A DNA stretch of 56,343 nucleotides, from contig JAGXHU010000084.1 in assembly GCA_024636015.1 (NCBI GenBank), positions 1 to 56,343 of the forward strand, in the 5' to 3' direction. Each line of letters opens with the position of its first letter. The stretch's first letter is position 1. This stretch comes from Halothiobacillus sp. (GTDB lineage: Bacteria > Pseudomonadota > Gammaproteobacteria > Halothiobacillales > Halothiobacillaceae). Below, in pieces: positions 20,509-30,174 of the stretch. Made by a program: the position numbers and the translations under genes. The notes below the pieces were generated by a model. That model saw only the letters and a program-made list of their open reading frames with translations. It did no database searches and was not told where the DNA came from.

Positions 20509-22332
20509 TTAATCGACGTGCATCTCAATGAAGCTACGCAGCCGCTCAGAGCGGGAGGGATGACGCAGTTTGCGTAGAGCCTTGGCTTCTATCTGACGAA
20601 TACGCTCGCGCGTCACGTCGAACTGCTTGCCGACCTCTTCGAGGGTGTGATCGGTATTCATGCCGATCCCGAAGCGCATCATCAGCACCTTGGCTTCCCG
20701 CGGTGTCAGTGAAGCAAGGATTTCCCGCACGATCTCGGAAAGACTGGCGTTGGTCGCGGAATCCATCGGCGAAATCGCGCCCTGATCTTCGATGAAATCA
20801 CCCAGGCTGGAATCGTCGTCCTCGCCAATCGGCGTTTCCATCGAAATGGGTTCCTTGGCGATTTTCAGCACCTTGCGGATCTTGTCTTCCGGCAGGTCCA
20901 TCCGGATCGCCAGCTCTTCAGGCGTGGGCTCGCGGCCCATTTCCTGCAGCATCTGGCGGCTGATGCGGTTCAGCTTGTTGATCGTTTCAATCATGTGCAC
21001 CGGAATACGGATGGTACGTGCCTGATCCGCAATCGATCGGGTGATGGCCTGACGAATCCACCAGGTGGCATAGGTCGAGAACTTGTAGCCACGGCGGTAT
21101 TCGAACTTGTCGACCGCTTTCATCAAGCCGATGTTGCCTTCCTGAATGAGATCGAGGAACTGCAGGCCACGGTTGGTGTATTTCTTGGCGATGGAGATCA
21201 CGAGCCGCAGGTTGGCCTCGATCATTTCCTTCTTCGCACGGCGGGCCTTGGCCTCACCCAGCGTGATCAGGCGATACACGTCGCGGGTTTGCGCCACGGT
21301 GAGCTTACCGTCACGCTCGACAGTATTCAGACGCTTTTGCAGACGCTGGATTTCTGGACGTACCTGGATGAAACGCGCCGTCGGCTTACCCTTGGTGGCC
21401 GCATCGATCCATTTGATATCCGATTCGTTGCTGCGGAAGGCTTCGATAAAGGTTTCGCGCTTGATGCCACCTTTCTCGACCGCATGCTGCATGATCTGTT
21501 TTTCCAGCAGACGCACACGGGCGATGGCCTGGCGAATCTGTTCGAGCAGTCTTTCGTTGAAACCGGGGTTCAGCTTGAGCTGAACCATTTGATCAGCGAG
21601 ACTTTCGAGATAAGCCGGATCGCGGTTGTCCAGATGCTCGGCGAGCTTCTGGATTTCTAGCATATGGGTACGAACCAATTCCGGATCGAGGCTGTTGTCG
21701 ACTACTGCCTCTTCTTCTTCGGCCGCTTCTTCGTCATCGCTCTCATCATCATCGCCGTCGGCCTTGGCCGCCACGGGAACGACAGGCTCGGCTTCCTCCT
21801 CTGGCGGTTCGATATCGGGTTCAATGATTCCAACAATCAAATCCTGCAGACGAAACTCGCCCGCCTCGACCTTTGCGTAATGCGCGAGCAGCGTTTCAAT
21901 GGTCGGGGGGTAGAACGCCAGCGCACGAGTCACCTCGCGCAATCCTTCCTCGATCCGCTTGGCAATCTCGATTTCACCCTGACGGTTCAGAAGATCGACG
22001 GTACCCATCTCACGCATATACATGCGCACGGGGTCTGTTGTGCGGCCAAACTCGGCATCGACCTGTGAAGCCAGAACGGCGACTGCTTCTTCCGCCGCGT
22101 CCTCGTCATTAGTCACACGGGATTCTTCGGAGAGACCAAGGTCGTCCCCATCCGGCGCGACCTCAAACACGGAGATACCCATCTCCTGAATCATGGCGAT
22201 GATGTCTTCGATCTGATCCGCATCTACCAGAGTCTCTGGCAGATGGTCACTGATTTCAGCATAGGTCAGGAACCCTTGTTCCCGGCCATGTGCGATGAGT
22301 TGCTTGATGGTTGCCTGCTGATTTTCTTGCAT
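20509..22332 (-). CDS. rpoD: RNA polymerase primary sigma factor RpoD
   Basis: A 607-residue sigma-70. Region 1.1 is at the N-terminus ([26 protein letters not shown]), a region 1.2 near residue 100 ([17 protein letters not shown]), an acidic non-conserved insert follows (about residues 190-215), then region 2 with [22 protein letters not shown] for -10 recognition and melting, region 3, and region 4.2 with [26 protein letters not shown] for -35 recognition. Length is close to E. coli RpoD (613). It lies between the tRNA gene and dnaG, the common dnaG-rpoD order. Confidence 0.98.
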   Translation of the reverse strand: MQENQQATIKQLIAHGREQGFLTYAEISDHLPETLVDADQIEDIIAMIQEMGISVFEVAPDGDDLGLSEESRVTNDEDAAEEAVAVLASQVDAEFGRTTDPVRMYMREMGTVDLLNRQGEIEIAKRIEEGLREVTRALAFYPPTIETLLAHYAKVEAGEFRLQDLIVGIIEPDIEPPEEEAEPVVPVAAKADGDDDESDDEEAAEEEEAVVDNSLDPELVRTHMLEIQKLAEHLDNRDPAYLESLADQMVQLKLNPGFNERLLEQIRQAIARVRLLEKQIMQHAVEKGGIKRETFIEAFRSNESDIKWIDAATKGKPTARFIQVRPEIQRLQKRLNTVERDGKLTVAQTRDVYRLITLGEAKARRAKKEMIEANLRLVISIAKKYTNRGLQFLDLIQEGNIGLMKAVDKFEYRRGYKFSTYATWWIRQAITRSIADQARTIRIPVHMIETINKLNRISRQMLQEMGREPTPEELAIRMDLPEDKIRKVLKIAKEPISMETPIGEDDDSSLGDFIEDQGAISPMDSATNASLSEIVREILASLTPREAKVLMMRFGIGMNTDHTLEEVGKQFDVTRERIRQIEAKALRKLRHPSRSERLRSFIEMHVD

Positions 22333-22442
22333 GCGCCTGTCACCTTGTGGGTGTAAATTTTGCGAACCGAAGATTATAACGCCGGATGAAATAAATTTCT
22401 GCTATTTCTGTTGGTTGTACCGTATGGGCGATCACGCCAGAT

Positions 22443-24128
22443 TCAATCCCCTTCCGGAAAATTAGTCGACGCCCCGTATTCCCGCAACTGCGCCAATCCA
22501 TTGAGAGACTGCTGCTTGCGCGCTACGTCAGCCTGCTCACGCTGCAGCTGTTTCAAGGTGTCCAGAAGGATGGCCTGCGCCATGCCGGTATCGTTTACAC
22601 CACTGAAATCGCAATGCCGGGCCGCCTCAACCGTCTCGGTATCCCATAGGATCGACATGTCTTCGAGCAAGCGCTCTGAGTCGCGCCCCGCCAGCCGGGA
22701 AAATCCCTCTGGCACCAACCCCGCCAGCCAGACGGAGGGATCGAGCACGTGGGGGAGCAATTGCGGATGCCGCAACAAGATCGCCAGGATCAGTGTATGA
22801 GCAGGATAACGAACGGGTTTTCTGCGGGGCTGCTGCGGAAGACTCTGCGCTTGATTCGGTGCGTTCTTGGCCCGCCAAACGCCGGTATGTTCGTTTAATC
22901 GACGCAGGGTAATACGTTTCATCGCCCCTTCGGGCAGATGACTCACCCACTCAGCGCCGGTTTTCGCCTTCCGGGCCTGAATGGCGGTTCCGGCCCCCGG
23001 TTCCTGCTGATCGAGCAGTTGCAGCATGAATTGATCGAAGGCCAGGCTTTGCCGCTCGATCAATTCGCTCACGGCAGCCTGGCCGTGGGTTTGCACGAAA
23101 CTGTCGGGGTCTTCGCCATCTGGGAGAAACAAAAAACGCAGATCACGCCCATCGGCAAGATGCGGTAACGCCGCGTGCAAGGCCCGCCCCGCCGCCCGCC
23201 GCCCTGCAGAATCGCCGTCGAAACAGAATACCAACGTGGCACTTTGCGCATAGAGCCGTTGAATCTGCTCATCGGTCGTGGCCGTTCCCATTGTGGCCAC
23301 TACATTGCGAATGCCATGCTGCGCAAGCATGACGACATCCATGTAGCCCTCCACGATCAGCAACCGGTTCGGCCGGGCATTATCGAGCCGCGACTCGTAC
23401 AGGCCGTACACGTGCTGCCCCTTGTGGAAGAGCTGCGACTCGGGGGAGTTCAGATATTTCGGTTCACCGGGACCGACGATACGCCCCCCGAACCCGCGAA
23501 TCTGCCCGCGCTTGTCGCGGATCGGAAACATGATGCGCCGCCGAAATCGGTCGTACCGGTCGCCATCGTCCTTCTGAATGATCAGGCCCAGTTCGATCAG
23601 GGCCGCGATGGCCTCCGGCTCGTGGTCGAAAACCTGAAGCAGCGTATTCCCGCCCGGTGCATAACCGATACTGAACAACGCGGCCGTTTCGCCCTGGACA
23701 TGACGCCCCCTGAGGTAATCAATCGCCTCGGGATGCTGGCGCAACTGAGTTTTAAAGTGCGCATTGACCCGCTCAATGATCTGAAAAAGATGCGCCTGCG
23801 CATCCAGTACGGCGTGATCGGTATCAGAAACCGGTACGCTCATTCCCGCCGCCTCGGCGAGCTGCTCGATGGCACCCCGAAAATCCCGGTGCTCATAATC
23901 CATCAGGAAGCTGACTGCATTGCCGTGCGCGCCACATCCGAAGCAGTGGTAGAACTGCTTGTCGGGGTTGACATAAAACGACGGCGTCTTTTCCTGGTGG
24001 AATGGGCAGCACGCGGCATATTCCCGACCTTTTTTCTTGAGCGGCACCTGCCGATGGATCAATTCGACAAGATCCGTCCGGGCCAGCACATCGTCAATAA
24101 AAGATTCGGGGATAAAACTCATTTGCAT
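22443..24128 (-). CDS. dnaG: DNA primase DnaG
   Basis: A 561-residue primase (E. coli 581). The N-terminal zinc finger of CHC2 type is CCPFHQEKTPSFY with HCFGCGAHGN. The Toprim core has RLLIVEGYMDVVML with catalytic Glu and LVFCFDGDSAGRRAA with the Asp pair. The C-terminal part would bind DnaB helicase. Two ATGs (24128 and 24122) are possible starts. It is followed after 110 bases by rpoD, the ancestral macromolecular synthesis order, although rpsU is not seen upstream within the window. Confidence 0.97.
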   Translation of the reverse strand: MQMSFIPESFIDDVLARTDLVELIHRQVPLKKKGREYAACCPFHQEKTPSFYVNPDKQFYHCFGCGAHGNAVSFLMDYEHRDFRGAIEQLAEAAGMSVPVSDTDHAVLDAQAHLFQIIERVNAHFKTQLRQHPEAIDYLRGRHVQGETAALFSIGYAPGGNTLLQVFDHEPEAIAALIELGLIIQKDDGDRYDRFRRRIMFPIRDKRGQIRGFGGRIVGPGEPKYLNSPESQLFHKGQHVYGLYESRLDNARPNRLLIVEGYMDVVMLAQHGIRNVVATMGTATTDEQIQRLYAQSATLVFCFDGDSAGRRAAGRALHAALPHLADGRDLRFLFLPDGEDPDSFVQTHGQAAVSELIERQSLAFDQFMLQLLDQQEPGAGTAIQARKAKTGAEWVSHLPEGAMKRITLRRLNEHTGVWRAKNAPNQAQSLPQQPRRKPVRYPAHTLILAILLRHPQLLPHVLDPSVWLAGLVPEGFSRLAGRDSERLLEDMSILWDTETVEAARHCDFSGVNDTGMAQAILLDTLKQLQREQADVARKQQSLNGLAQLREYGASTNFPEGD

Positions 24129-24396
24129 ATTGTAAGTGATCCGTCCACAACCGTGCGTGAACTTGATACGCTTCGGCGTCGAAAGCGGGGATCGCTCACC
24201 GCGCCCACAAGCACCTGGTTGACATGCATCAACCGGCCTGAAAACGTCATCTCATCGGCGAGATAACCAGCTGCTTTCCAAAACATTCCAGGACAGAAAA
24301 CTTAGATTTCCATCAAAAATATTGAGCGGCGCACCATTACCGGTCAAACTATGAGGATTAGCAAAAATCATTCATATTCTCAGGAGACAATTTGCC

Positions 24397-25209
24397 ATGA
24401 ATAAAGGAATATCGACGAAGCCCTTGGCAAAACGCTGGGGCAAATGGGCAATCCTCGGATTGACGGGGCTGGCGCTTGGCGCCGCTGCGGGCGCACAGGC
24501 CTCAGAAAAAACCGAAAAACACCACCACGTCAAGGCCGCGGCCGCTGTACTGCCCGAAGCCAAGACACAGGATTTGTACAGCGGTGATGGTCTTCATCGC
24601 TGGCTGCCCAAGGCGGAAAAAGGCGACATTTTTGCGCAATACGTGCTCGGACACATGTACTGCGTCGGCCAGGGTGTACCCAAGGACTTGCCGACCGGTA
24701 TCTCTTGGTATCAGCGTGCTGCCGATCAGGGTTTTGCGCCCGGTCAGTTAGCGCTGGGTACCATGTACTACAATGGCGAAGGCGTGAAACAGGACTATAC
24801 CACCGCAGCCAAGTGGTTCCGTCTGGCCGCAGACAAGGGATACGACCGTGCACAGAGCAATCTGGCCGCGCTCTATCTGTCCGGGAAAGGCGTACCACAG
24901 GACTATAAACAAGCGCTGAAATGGTACCGTGCCGCCGCAGGCCAAGGATATGCCACAGCCCAATACAACCTGAGCCTCATGTATCTGGATGGAACGGGTC
25001 TGTCCAAACCCGACCCCGTGGCCGCCTACGGCCTGCTTCGTCCTCTGGCCGACCATGGCAATATAGCCGCCGCAACAGCCCTCAAGAATCTTGAGATCAA
25101 GCTGGACGCCGCGCAGCTCCAGCAAGGCCAACAACTGGCTGAAAATGTCAGCAAAAAGGGCCGGTTTAACGCCGCCCTGGACGATTACGAGAAGATCGCA
25201 TCACGCTGA
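24397..25209 (+). CDS. Exported Sel1-repeat protein
   Basis: A 270-residue protein with an N-terminal signal region (basic start, hydrophobic WAILGLTGLALGAAAGAQAS) and then four Sel1-like repeats of about 36 residues. The repeat signature A-x2-LG-x-MY-x-G-x-GV-x-D-x3-A-x-x-W-Y/F-x-x-AA-x-x-G is clear, for example QLALGTMYYNGEGVKQDY. Such solenoids bind partner proteins. The last 45 residues are helical. An AGGAGACAA sequence precedes the ATG. It is divergent from dnaG across 268 bases and convergent with bioF. The partner is unknown. Confidence 0.85.
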   Translation: MNKGISTKPLAKRWGKWAILGLTGLALGAAAGAQASEKTEKHHHVKAAAAVLPEAKTQDLYSGDGLHRWLPKAEKGDIFAQYVLGHMYCVGQGVPKDLPTGISWYQRAADQGFAPGQLALGTMYYNGEGVKQDYTTAAKWFRLAADKGYDRAQSNLAALYLSGKGVPQDYKQALKWYRAAAGQGYATAQYNLSLMYLDGTGLSKPDPVAAYGLLRPLADHGNIAAATALKNLEIKLDAAQLQQGQQLAENVSKKGRFNAALDDYEKIASR

Positions 25210-25307
25210 TCTCACGCTGAGTCACGGTCTCCGGCCGTGACATTCTGGCCTGGGGCTCCCCAGACTAAATCCAAGCAAATCCCCGCATACAATAACCAGA
25301 TGCGCAC

Positions 25308-26582
25308 TCAAGCGCCGTGATGGCCGTCGAGCACATCCTGGCTCAAACTCGTCTGCAACGCGGAAACCAGCTGCATCACCTGTTCTGAAGAATGGCCGGC
25401 ACTCAAGGTCACCCGAAGCCGGGCAGAACCGACAGGCACAGTTGGCGGCCGAATGGCGGGCACCAGAATCCCCCTCTGCTCCAGTCGCTGCGCCAGAACC
25501 AGGGCGCGAAGGCTATCCCCCACCCAAATCGGTTGAATTGGCGTCATCGACGGCATCAAGGCTAACGAATGAGGATCCTGAACGAGAGGTGAGCTCATCG
25601 GCTCTGCCGCGAGCCCCCCCCCCTGGGGCACACCAATCCGTTCCAGTTCACTGCGGAATTGCGACACGCGCGCCATCAGATTTGCCCGCCGCGCATCCCC
25701 CGTTCGAACAAGATCAAGGCTCCCCAGCGTCGCGCATGCCAGCGCGGGCGGCTGCGCCGTCGTAAACAGATAACTGCGTGCCCGCTGCAACAGCACTTCG
25801 ATCGGTTGCGCCGCACCAGCCACGAAGGCGCCCGCCGTACCGAAGGCCTTGCCGAGCGTACCGACCTGAATCAAATACGCCGGAACGCCCGACGACACCA
25901 AGCCGAGCGCCGAGAGCGATCCACGGCCCGCCTCGCCCCAAACCCCGAATCCATGCGCATCGTCCACCACTAGCCAGGCATCGAACTCCTCGGCCAGCGA
26001 CATCAACGCCGCCAGCGGGGCCACATCGCCGTCCATGCTGAACACACCGTCGGTGAGGATCATCCGGGTACCGCTGGCACGTTCGAGTTGCCGTCGAGCA
26101 TCCGCGACATCCGTATGACGATAGCGCAGGAGCTTGGCGCCACTAAGCTGCGCAGCATCCACCAGCGAGGCATGATTGAGCCGGTCGGCAATCACCGTAT
26201 CGCCCCGGCCCATCAACCCGCCGACCACGGCCAGATTGGCCATGTAGCCCGTGGAAAACAGTAGCGCCCGCTCGACCTGCAACCAGTCCGCCAGCGCGTG
26301 TTCCAGCTGATCGTGCGGGCTAAAATGCCCATTGACCAGATGCGCGGCACCCGCGCCCACGCCCCAACGGGCGATACCCTCCTGCATTGCGACAGCGATC
26401 TCTGGATGATGGGCCAGCCCCAGATAATCATTACTGCAGAAGGTGAGCAATGCACGGCCGTCCACCTGCATCAGGACATCCTGGGGTGAGTCGGCGACGC
26501 GCAGGCGACGGGTCAGGCCAGCGTCCCGGCGGTCAGATAACCACTGTGTCCAATCGCGGGTTGTGATAATTTTGTTCCTCAT
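25308..26582 (-). CDS. bioF: 8-amino-7-oxononanoate synthase BioF
   Basis: A 424-residue PLP-dependent alpha-oxoamine synthase of biotin synthesis; it joins pimeloyl-ACP or -CoA with alanine. Key segments are FCSNDYLGL, LFSTGYMANLAV, LTDGVFSMDGDVAPL, the DDAHGFGVWGEAGRG PLP-ring segment and the GTLGKAFGTAG lysine. It is somewhat longer than E. coli BioF (384), with extra residues after position 330 (PQGGGLAAEPMSSPLVQD). bioB lies at the other end of the window, so the biotin genes are dispersed. Its start is 20 bases from the divergent kinase gene. Confidence 0.93.
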   Translation of the reverse strand: MRNKIITTRDWTQWLSDRRDAGLTRRLRVADSPQDVLMQVDGRALLTFCSNDYLGLAHHPEIAVAMQEGIARWGVGAGAAHLVNGHFSPHDQLEHALADWLQVERALLFSTGYMANLAVVGGLMGRGDTVIADRLNHASLVDAAQLSGAKLLRYRHTDVADARRQLERASGTRMILTDGVFSMDGDVAPLAALMSLAEEFDAWLVVDDAHGFGVWGEAGRGSLSALGLVSSGVPAYLIQVGTLGKAFGTAGAFVAGAAQPIEVLLQRARSYLFTTAQPPALACATLGSLDLVRTGDARRANLMARVSQFRSELERIGVPQGGGLAAEPMSSPLVQDPHSLALMPSMTPIQPIWVGDSLRALVLAQRLEQRGILVPAIRPPTVPVGSARLRVTLSAGHSSEQVMQLVSALQTSLSQDVLDGHHGA

Positions 26583-26602
26583 TTACGTGAGCGAAGCGGT
26601 CT

Positions 26603-28564
26603 ATGCGTCTGCCCGTCAATATCTTTCTGTGGACCTTCGGTGCCACCCTGCTGCCCGTTCTGGCGCTGGTCTGGGGCGTTACATCCTACAGTGAGCATCG
26701 CTTCCAGTCCGAGGTGACCCGCGAGGTCGGTGACAATATCGAGTCCCTCACGGGCGAGATCAACAATCGCTTGCTGTACGAGCGCGAGGTACTCAAAGGT
26801 ATCGCGCATTCCCAGCCGATTCAAACCATGCTCAACGCGCTGGTGGCTTCGTCCCAGGGCATTCGGCACCCCGATCTCACCTCGGACCGAATTCGAGCCA
26901 ATTCATTTCTGGCCGGTCTGCAGCGCACGGTACCTGGCCTCGGCAGTATCCGCATCCTGGATGCGGCCGGCAACACGGTCGTCAAAACGACCTTGGGCCG
27001 CGCGGCACCGCCCATATTCGAGAGCCTGAGCCAGGTCAACTATGTGGAGGAGGAACTGGAAAACCCGGAGTTCCTGAACCATCTTCGCCAGCTGCCTTTC
27101 GATGAGATCAGTTTTGTGATGCTGCCCGCCTCGCTCTGGGACGTGGCCCCCAACCAATTCCCCAGCATGCTGTATGGCGTATATCCGCTCCGAAATCTGG
27201 GCGACATGCGGGCCGGCTATGTCGTGCTGAACACCTTCGGCGAGTACCTCGATCAGATTCTTGCGCTATCCCCCAAGCCGCGCGATTCGGAAATCATGGT
27301 GATCGCACATGATCCCGGCAACGAACAACGTGACGGGCTGACCCTGTATGACGACCAAACCGATCGCAAATTCATCACGCCCATGGAAGCGCACCCCAGC
27401 ACCCAGCCTACCTACGCACAGAGTATTGACGGCGGCAAATTCTGGGAAGCCGCGGTAGCCCAATCCAATGGGGTTTATCTCACACAGGATCGCAAGAGCC
27501 GGATTTATTTTCAGGAGTACCATCCCTACCCGCGGAGCTTGGTTTCCTGGTTTATCACCCTGCGCCAGCCCTCGACCGTCACCTCGGCGCCATTTGAAGA
27601 CATTCATCAAAGTCTCTGGGGATTTGCTCTGCTGGCGCTCGCCCTGAGCCTGCTGCTGGCGGGCCTGGGTGCGCGCTATTTTTCACGACCAATTTCCCGG
27701 CTGGGCAATACCCTGAAGCAATTTGCGGATGGCAACCGGGACCAGGTCATCCCGGTCGACTCGAACACCACTGAACTGCGTCAGCTGCAGCAATCATTCC
27801 GTTATCTGACGGAACACCTCAATGATGAGGCCAGTCGGCGTGCGGCCGCCGAACGGCAAATGCTGCAGCAGGCCAAACTTGCCTCAATCGGTGAAATGGC
27901 CGCAGGCATCGGTCATGAGATCAACAACCCCCTCAACAATATTCTGACTCTGACCCGGTTGATCGAGCGCCAGACCGAACCGGAACACAGCCACATCCGC
28001 TCGGATATCAATGATCTGCGCGCAGAAGCGCAACGTGTCGGCCATATCGTGCGCGGCGTGATGAACTTTGCTCGCCAGCTACCGCCCGATCATCAGCAAA
28101 CGCAGATCGACTCCTGGCTGAACGAACTGATCGACCGTCTCCAGCCCGAAACTATCGAGGCTGAGGTATACATCAACCTCTCATTCGCTCAGGCTAACTG
28201 CACGGCCAGTTTCGACCCCAACCAGATCGGCCAGGTGGTCATCAACCTGGTTCGTAACGCCATTCACGCCTCCTTGCCGGGCAACACGATCTCGATCGAG
28301 GTCCTTTGTGACGCCGATAAACTGCACATCGTCGTTCAGGATGAGGGCAGCGGGATCGAAACCGACGCCATCGACAAGATTTTCGACCCCTTCTTCACCA
28401 CCAAACCCGTTGACCGGGGCACCGGTCTGGGCCTGTCCATCAGTCTCGGAATCATCCAGTATCATGGTGGCGCGCTGAGCGTCGCCAATCGTAGCGACCG
28501 CAGTGGTGTGGTCGCCCATATTGTTCTTCCCCGAGAAAAATCGGCGCCCCGTGTGGGTGGATGA
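26603..28564 (+). CDS. Membrane sensor histidine kinase, TspS-like candidate
   Basis: A 653-residue kinase. TM1 is near residues 7-26, a periplasmic sensor domain of about 310 residues follows, TM2 is near 338-357, then HAMP, a HisKA box with His438 (GEMAAGIGHEINNPLNN) and an ATPase domain with N (NLVRNAIHA), G1 (VQDEGSGIE) and G2 (GTGLGLSIS) boxes. The GHEINNP form is common in kinases that drive sigma-54 activators. The response-regulator gene follows after 51 bases, then a sigma-54 promoter and soxYZ. In Acidithiobacillus a pair named TspS/TspR activates sox genes this way; orthology here is inferred from layout. Confidence 0.88.
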   Translation: MRLPVNIFLWTFGATLLPVLALVWGVTSYSEHRFQSEVTREVGDNIESLTGEINNRLLYEREVLKGIAHSQPIQTMLNALVASSQGIRHPDLTSDRIRANSFLAGLQRTVPGLGSIRILDAAGNTVVKTTLGRAAPPIFESLSQVNYVEEELENPEFLNHLRQLPFDEISFVMLPASLWDVAPNQFPSMLYGVYPLRNLGDMRAGYVVLNTFGEYLDQILALSPKPRDSEIMVIAHDPGNEQRDGLTLYDDQTDRKFITPMEAHPSTQPTYAQSIDGGKFWEAAVAQSNGVYLTQDRKSRIYFQEYHPYPRSLVSWFITLRQPSTVTSAPFEDIHQSLWGFALLALALSLLLAGLGARYFSRPISRLGNTLKQFADGNRDQVIPVDSNTTELRQLQQSFRYLTEHLNDEASRRAAAERQMLQQAKLASIGEMAAGIGHEINNPLNNILTLTRLIERQTEPEHSHIRSDINDLRAEAQRVGHIVRGVMNFARQLPPDHQQTQIDSWLNELIDRLQPETIEAEVYINLSFAQANCTASFDPNQIGQVVINLVRNAIHASLPGNTISIEVLCDADKLHIVVQDEGSGIETDAIDKIFDPFFTTKPVDRGTGLGLSISLGIIQYHGGALSVANRSDRSGVVAHIVLPREKSAPRVGG

Positions 28565-28615
28565 CCCATACCGCCCGTCAACGTCCAACCTCGAGTCCAC
28601 GGAAATACCTGAAAG

Positions 28616-29104
28616 ATGCCCAAGCACCCCATAATCGTTTTTGTCGATGACGACCAGCGCGCCAGCGAACTGTTCAGTCGCTATGCCCAAACCGAAGGCC
28701 TGACCGTACAAGGTTTTCAATCGGTCAGCGCGGCGCAGAGTTGGCTCGAGCAAAATACGGCCGACCTGATCATTTCAGACCTCAAGATGCCCGGCATGAC
28801 CGGCCTAGAATTTTTGGAATGGGTTCGATCCCGCGACAAGGATGTCCCGTTTGTCCTCATCACAGGCTACTCCACGCTAGATCACGCCATCGATGCCTTA
28901 CGTCTCGGCGCGGATGACTTCATCAAGAAACCGTTCGACCCCGAGGAACTCGTCCAGCTGGCCCATCGGTTGCTGCGCCAGGAACCGGACCCGAAATCCC
29001 CCCCCTCTCGCAGGCCGAACGTGCCATGCTGGGCGACTCGCCGGCGATTTCCGGTGTCTATCGCGTCATCGACAAGATTCACGACGTGCGCATCAACGTC
29101 ATGA
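28616..29104 (+). CDS. Sigma-54 response regulator, receiver part (frameshifted)
   Basis: Residues 1-125 are a normal receiver: acidic pocket D11-D12-D13, phosphoacceptor Asp55 (LIISDLKMPGMTG), Thr (LITGY) and Lys (FIKKPFD). After KSPP the frame becomes nonsense (SRRPNVPCWATRRRFPV) and stops at 29104. The shift occurs at eight C residues (28998-29005). With nine C residues the frame would continue PLSQAERAMLGDSP into the ATPase part at 29026. So this and the next entry are one gene split by a frameshift, whether by error, mutation or slippage. Confidence 0.85.
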   Translation: MPKHPIIVFVDDDQRASELFSRYAQTEGLTVQGFQSVSAAQSWLEQNTADLIISDLKMPGMTGLEFLEWVRSRDKDVPFVLITGYSTLDHAIDALRLGADDFIKKPFDPEELVQLAHRLLRQEPDPKSPPSRRPNVPCWATRRRFPVSIASSTRFTTCASTS

Positions 29105-29991
29105 TCGAAGGCGAATCCGGCAGCGGTAAGGAGCTGGCAGCCCGAGCCCTGCACGAACACTCAGATTTCGCCAACAAACCGTACATCGTGATTGACTGTG
29201 GCGCCCTGACCGACACCTTGCTCGAAAACGAACTATTCGGCCATGAAAAAGGTGCCTATACCGGCGCATCCGCCACCAAGCAGGGACTCCTGGAAATCGC
29301 CAGTGGCGGAACTGTATTCCTCGACGAGATCGGCAATATTTCCGACGCCATGCAAGTCAAGCTGCTTCGCGTCATCCAGGAACAGCAAATCACACGTGTC
29401 GGTGGCATCACGCCCATCAACATCGACGTGCGGTTCATCGTCGCCAGCAACCGCGACCTGGCCAAGATGGTCAGCGAAGGCAGCTTCCGCCACGATCTTT
29501 ATCACCGCCTGCACGTTGTCCGGCTACGCATTCCCCCGCTTCGTGAACGTATGGAGGACATTCCGACGCTGATCGATCACTTCATCCGCCATTTCGCCTC
29601 GCGCTACAACCGCCCCGCTCAATACTTCGATGCCGGGAGCATGACCCGCATCATGGACTACGACTGGCCCGGCAATGTGCGGGAACTCAAGAACATGATC
29701 GAGCGCGCCGTCGCCCTCTCCAACGCCAATGAAATAGGTCTCGATCAGGACGGAGACTCAGCCTCGCCCTGGGCCAGCGCACTGTCCAAGCCACAAAATG
29801 GCACAGGGCCGGGCATTGATGCCGATCACCCCACCCTGGAGATTCTGGAGCGTCGCTACATCGAGAAACTGCTGCACGAGTTCGACGGTAACCGGGAAAA
29901 GACCGCCCAAGCATTAGGTATCAACAAGTCCACCCTCTGGCGCAAACTCCAGTCGTATGAACAGAACGACACGCCGGAAAGTCAGCCATAA
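29026..29991 (+). CDS. Sigma-54 response regulator, AAA+ and Fis-type part
   Basis: This frame carries the AAA+ domain with Walker A GESGSGKE, the sigma-54 contact loop as GAYTGA (HEKGAYTGAS), Walker B GGTVFLDEIG, the arginine-finger region, and a C-terminal Fis-type helix-turn-helix (EKTAQALGINKSTLWRKLQ). GAYTGA is an accepted variant of GAFTGA. ATG 29026 is an internal Met and has no ribosome binding site, so independent translation is doubtful. The frame is intact and conserved, which suggests that the full protein is still made or was lost recently. Confidence 0.88.
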   Translation: MLGDSPAISGVYRVIDKIHDVRINVMIEGESGSGKELAARALHEHSDFANKPYIVIDCGALTDTLLENELFGHEKGAYTGASATKQGLLEIASGGTVFLDEIGNISDAMQVKLLRVIQEQQITRVGGITPINIDVRFIVASNRDLAKMVSEGSFRHDLYHRLHVVRLRIPPLRERMEDIPTLIDHFIRHFASRYNRPAQYFDAGSMTRIMDYDWPGNVRELKNMIERAVALSNANEIGLDQDGDSASPWASALSKPQNGTGPGIDADHPTLEILERRYIEKLLHEFDGNREKTAQALGINKSTLWRKLQSYEQNDTPESQP

Positions 29992-30040
29992 ATAGAACCT
30001 ATCCAAAACGGAACAGGAGTATGGCGCAAAATGCGGATTT

Positions 30041-30067
30041 GAAATTGCAGTTTGCAATTTGCAATTC
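30041..30067. promoter_or_regulatory. Putative activator-binding repeat upstream of soxY
   Basis: AAATTGCA (30042-30049) and TGCAATTT (30053-30060) form an 8-bp inverted repeat with three bases between, followed directly by another TGCAATTC. It lies about 80-100 bases upstream of the predicted start site, the usual place for a sigma-54 activator. The adjacent response regulator is the likely ligand. Confidence 0.6.
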
Positions 30068-30112
30068 GGTGAGCGCCCCGATAAAAACCTATTAAACCAA
30101 AGCCTTAAGAGT

Positions 30113-30128
30113 TGGCACGGGCTATGCT
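30113..30128 (+). promoter_or_regulatory. Sigma-54 promoter of soxYZ
   Basis: TTGGCACG holds GG at 30114-30115 and TATGCTT holds GC at 30126-30127, with exactly ten bases between, the defining spacing of sigma-54 promoters. TGGCAC is a full match to the -24 element. The start site should lie near 30139, about 36 bases before the soxY ATG. The sequence gives no competing sigma-70 promoter of similar quality. Confidence 0.8.
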
Positions 30129-30174
30129 TTACTACTAGCGTGGTATTCCACACAACATTGAGGAGTTCAGATCC

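Noticed and set aside
20995..21660. Rightward frame opposite rpoD
   Set aside because: Antisense to rpoD, with no independent start signal or motif.
23175..24266. 363-codon rightward frame opposite dnaG
   Set aside because: It lies wholly antisense to a well-conserved gene, has no family features and reflects high-GC codon use.
25221..25241. GTCACGG/CCGTGAC hairpin after the Sel1 gene
   Set aside because: A perfect 7-bp stem, but no T-run follows on either strand; too weak to call a terminator.
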